From positions 1 to 5,221 of the forward strand of contig CAAFMR010000180.1 of NCBI GenBank assembly GCA_900764115.1: a stretch of DNA of 5,221 nt. The letters run 5' to 3'. A program made the position numbers and the translations under genes. Numbering within the stretch: the first letter of the stretch is position 1; each line of letters starts with the position of its first letter. The notes beneath the pieces were generated by a model. That model saw only the letters and a list, made by a program, of their open reading frames with translations. It ran no database searches and was not told the DNA's origin. The stretch comes from Clostridia bacterium. Its GTDB lineage: Bacteria; Bacillota; Clostridia; Oscillospirales; Acutalibacteraceae. Of this stretch, positions 5,151-5,221 are shown one piece after another.

Positions 5151-5221
5151 GGTGGGTATAGCTCAGTTGGTTAGAGTGCCAGGTTGTGGCCCTGGAGGTC
5201 ATCGGTTCGAATCCGATTATC
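5151..5221 (+). tRNA. tRNA-His (anticodon GTG), truncated by the window edge
   Basis: The acceptor 5' strand GTGGGTA (5152-5158) is preceded by G5151, the extra G-1 position that marks bacterial tRNA-His. The anticodon stem CCAGG/CCTGG (5179-5183, 5191-5195) holds GTG at 5186-5188, reading CAC and CAT. The T arm ATCGG/CCGAT is complete. The visible 3' acceptor strand begins TATC, giving one G-T pair, and the window ends there, so the last few acceptor bases, discriminator and CCA lie outside. It follows tRNA-Arg by 12 nt in the same transcript, which may continue with more tRNAs. Confidence 0.93.

Overview
The window is ordinary chromosomal DNA from a GC-rich bacterium. I infer a Firmicute, most likely of the Clostridia (Oscillospiraceae-like). 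The reasons are strong AGGAGG-type ribosome-binding sites, near-consensus TTGACA/TATAAT promoters, tRNAs with encoded CCA ends, and family variants common in that group. I see no insertion sequence, CRISPR array, integrase or phage gene.

Layout. At 1-186 the C-terminal end of a rightward gene encodes a Cys/Trp/His-rich protein that I cannot name. A hairpin terminator at 187-216, with T-runs on both sides, separates it from a convergent leftward pair. That pair is a MarR-family repressor (1036-1470) followed 3 nt later by a TauE/SafE-family membrane exporter (256-1032). A perfect TTGACA-17-TATAAT promoter at 1516-1544 serves the pair, with short repeats just downstream that could be operator half-sites. 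Next is a four-gene leftward operon, deoC-deoD-deoB-cdd (4640 down to 1621). It has its own promoter at 4667-4695, tightly coupled or overlapping genes, and an 11-bp hairpin at its end. Positions 4641-4959 are a divergent intergenic region. To its right, a strong promoter (4904-4932) drives a rightward tRNA cluster, Gly(TCC)-Arg(TCT)-His(GTG). The His gene is cut by the window edge.

How the genes work together. DeoD splits purine (deoxy)nucleosides with phosphate into base and (deoxy)ribose-1-phosphate. DeoB moves the phosphate to C5. DeoC cleaves deoxyribose-5-phosphate to acetaldehyde and glyceraldehyde-3-phosphate, which enters glycolysis. Cdd deaminates (deoxy)cytidine to (deoxy)uridine, which feeds a pyrimidine phosphorylase not present here. 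Together they form a nucleoside salvage and catabolism unit. The MarR-TauE pair is a separate unit, probably controlling export or uptake of a small anion, possibly a sulfur compound.

I found no clear new biological system. The points most worth a second look are the unnamed Cys-rich protein, the cysteine-containing MarR next to a TauE exporter with repeats at its promoter, and a perfect palindrome over the predicted start site of the tRNA operon.
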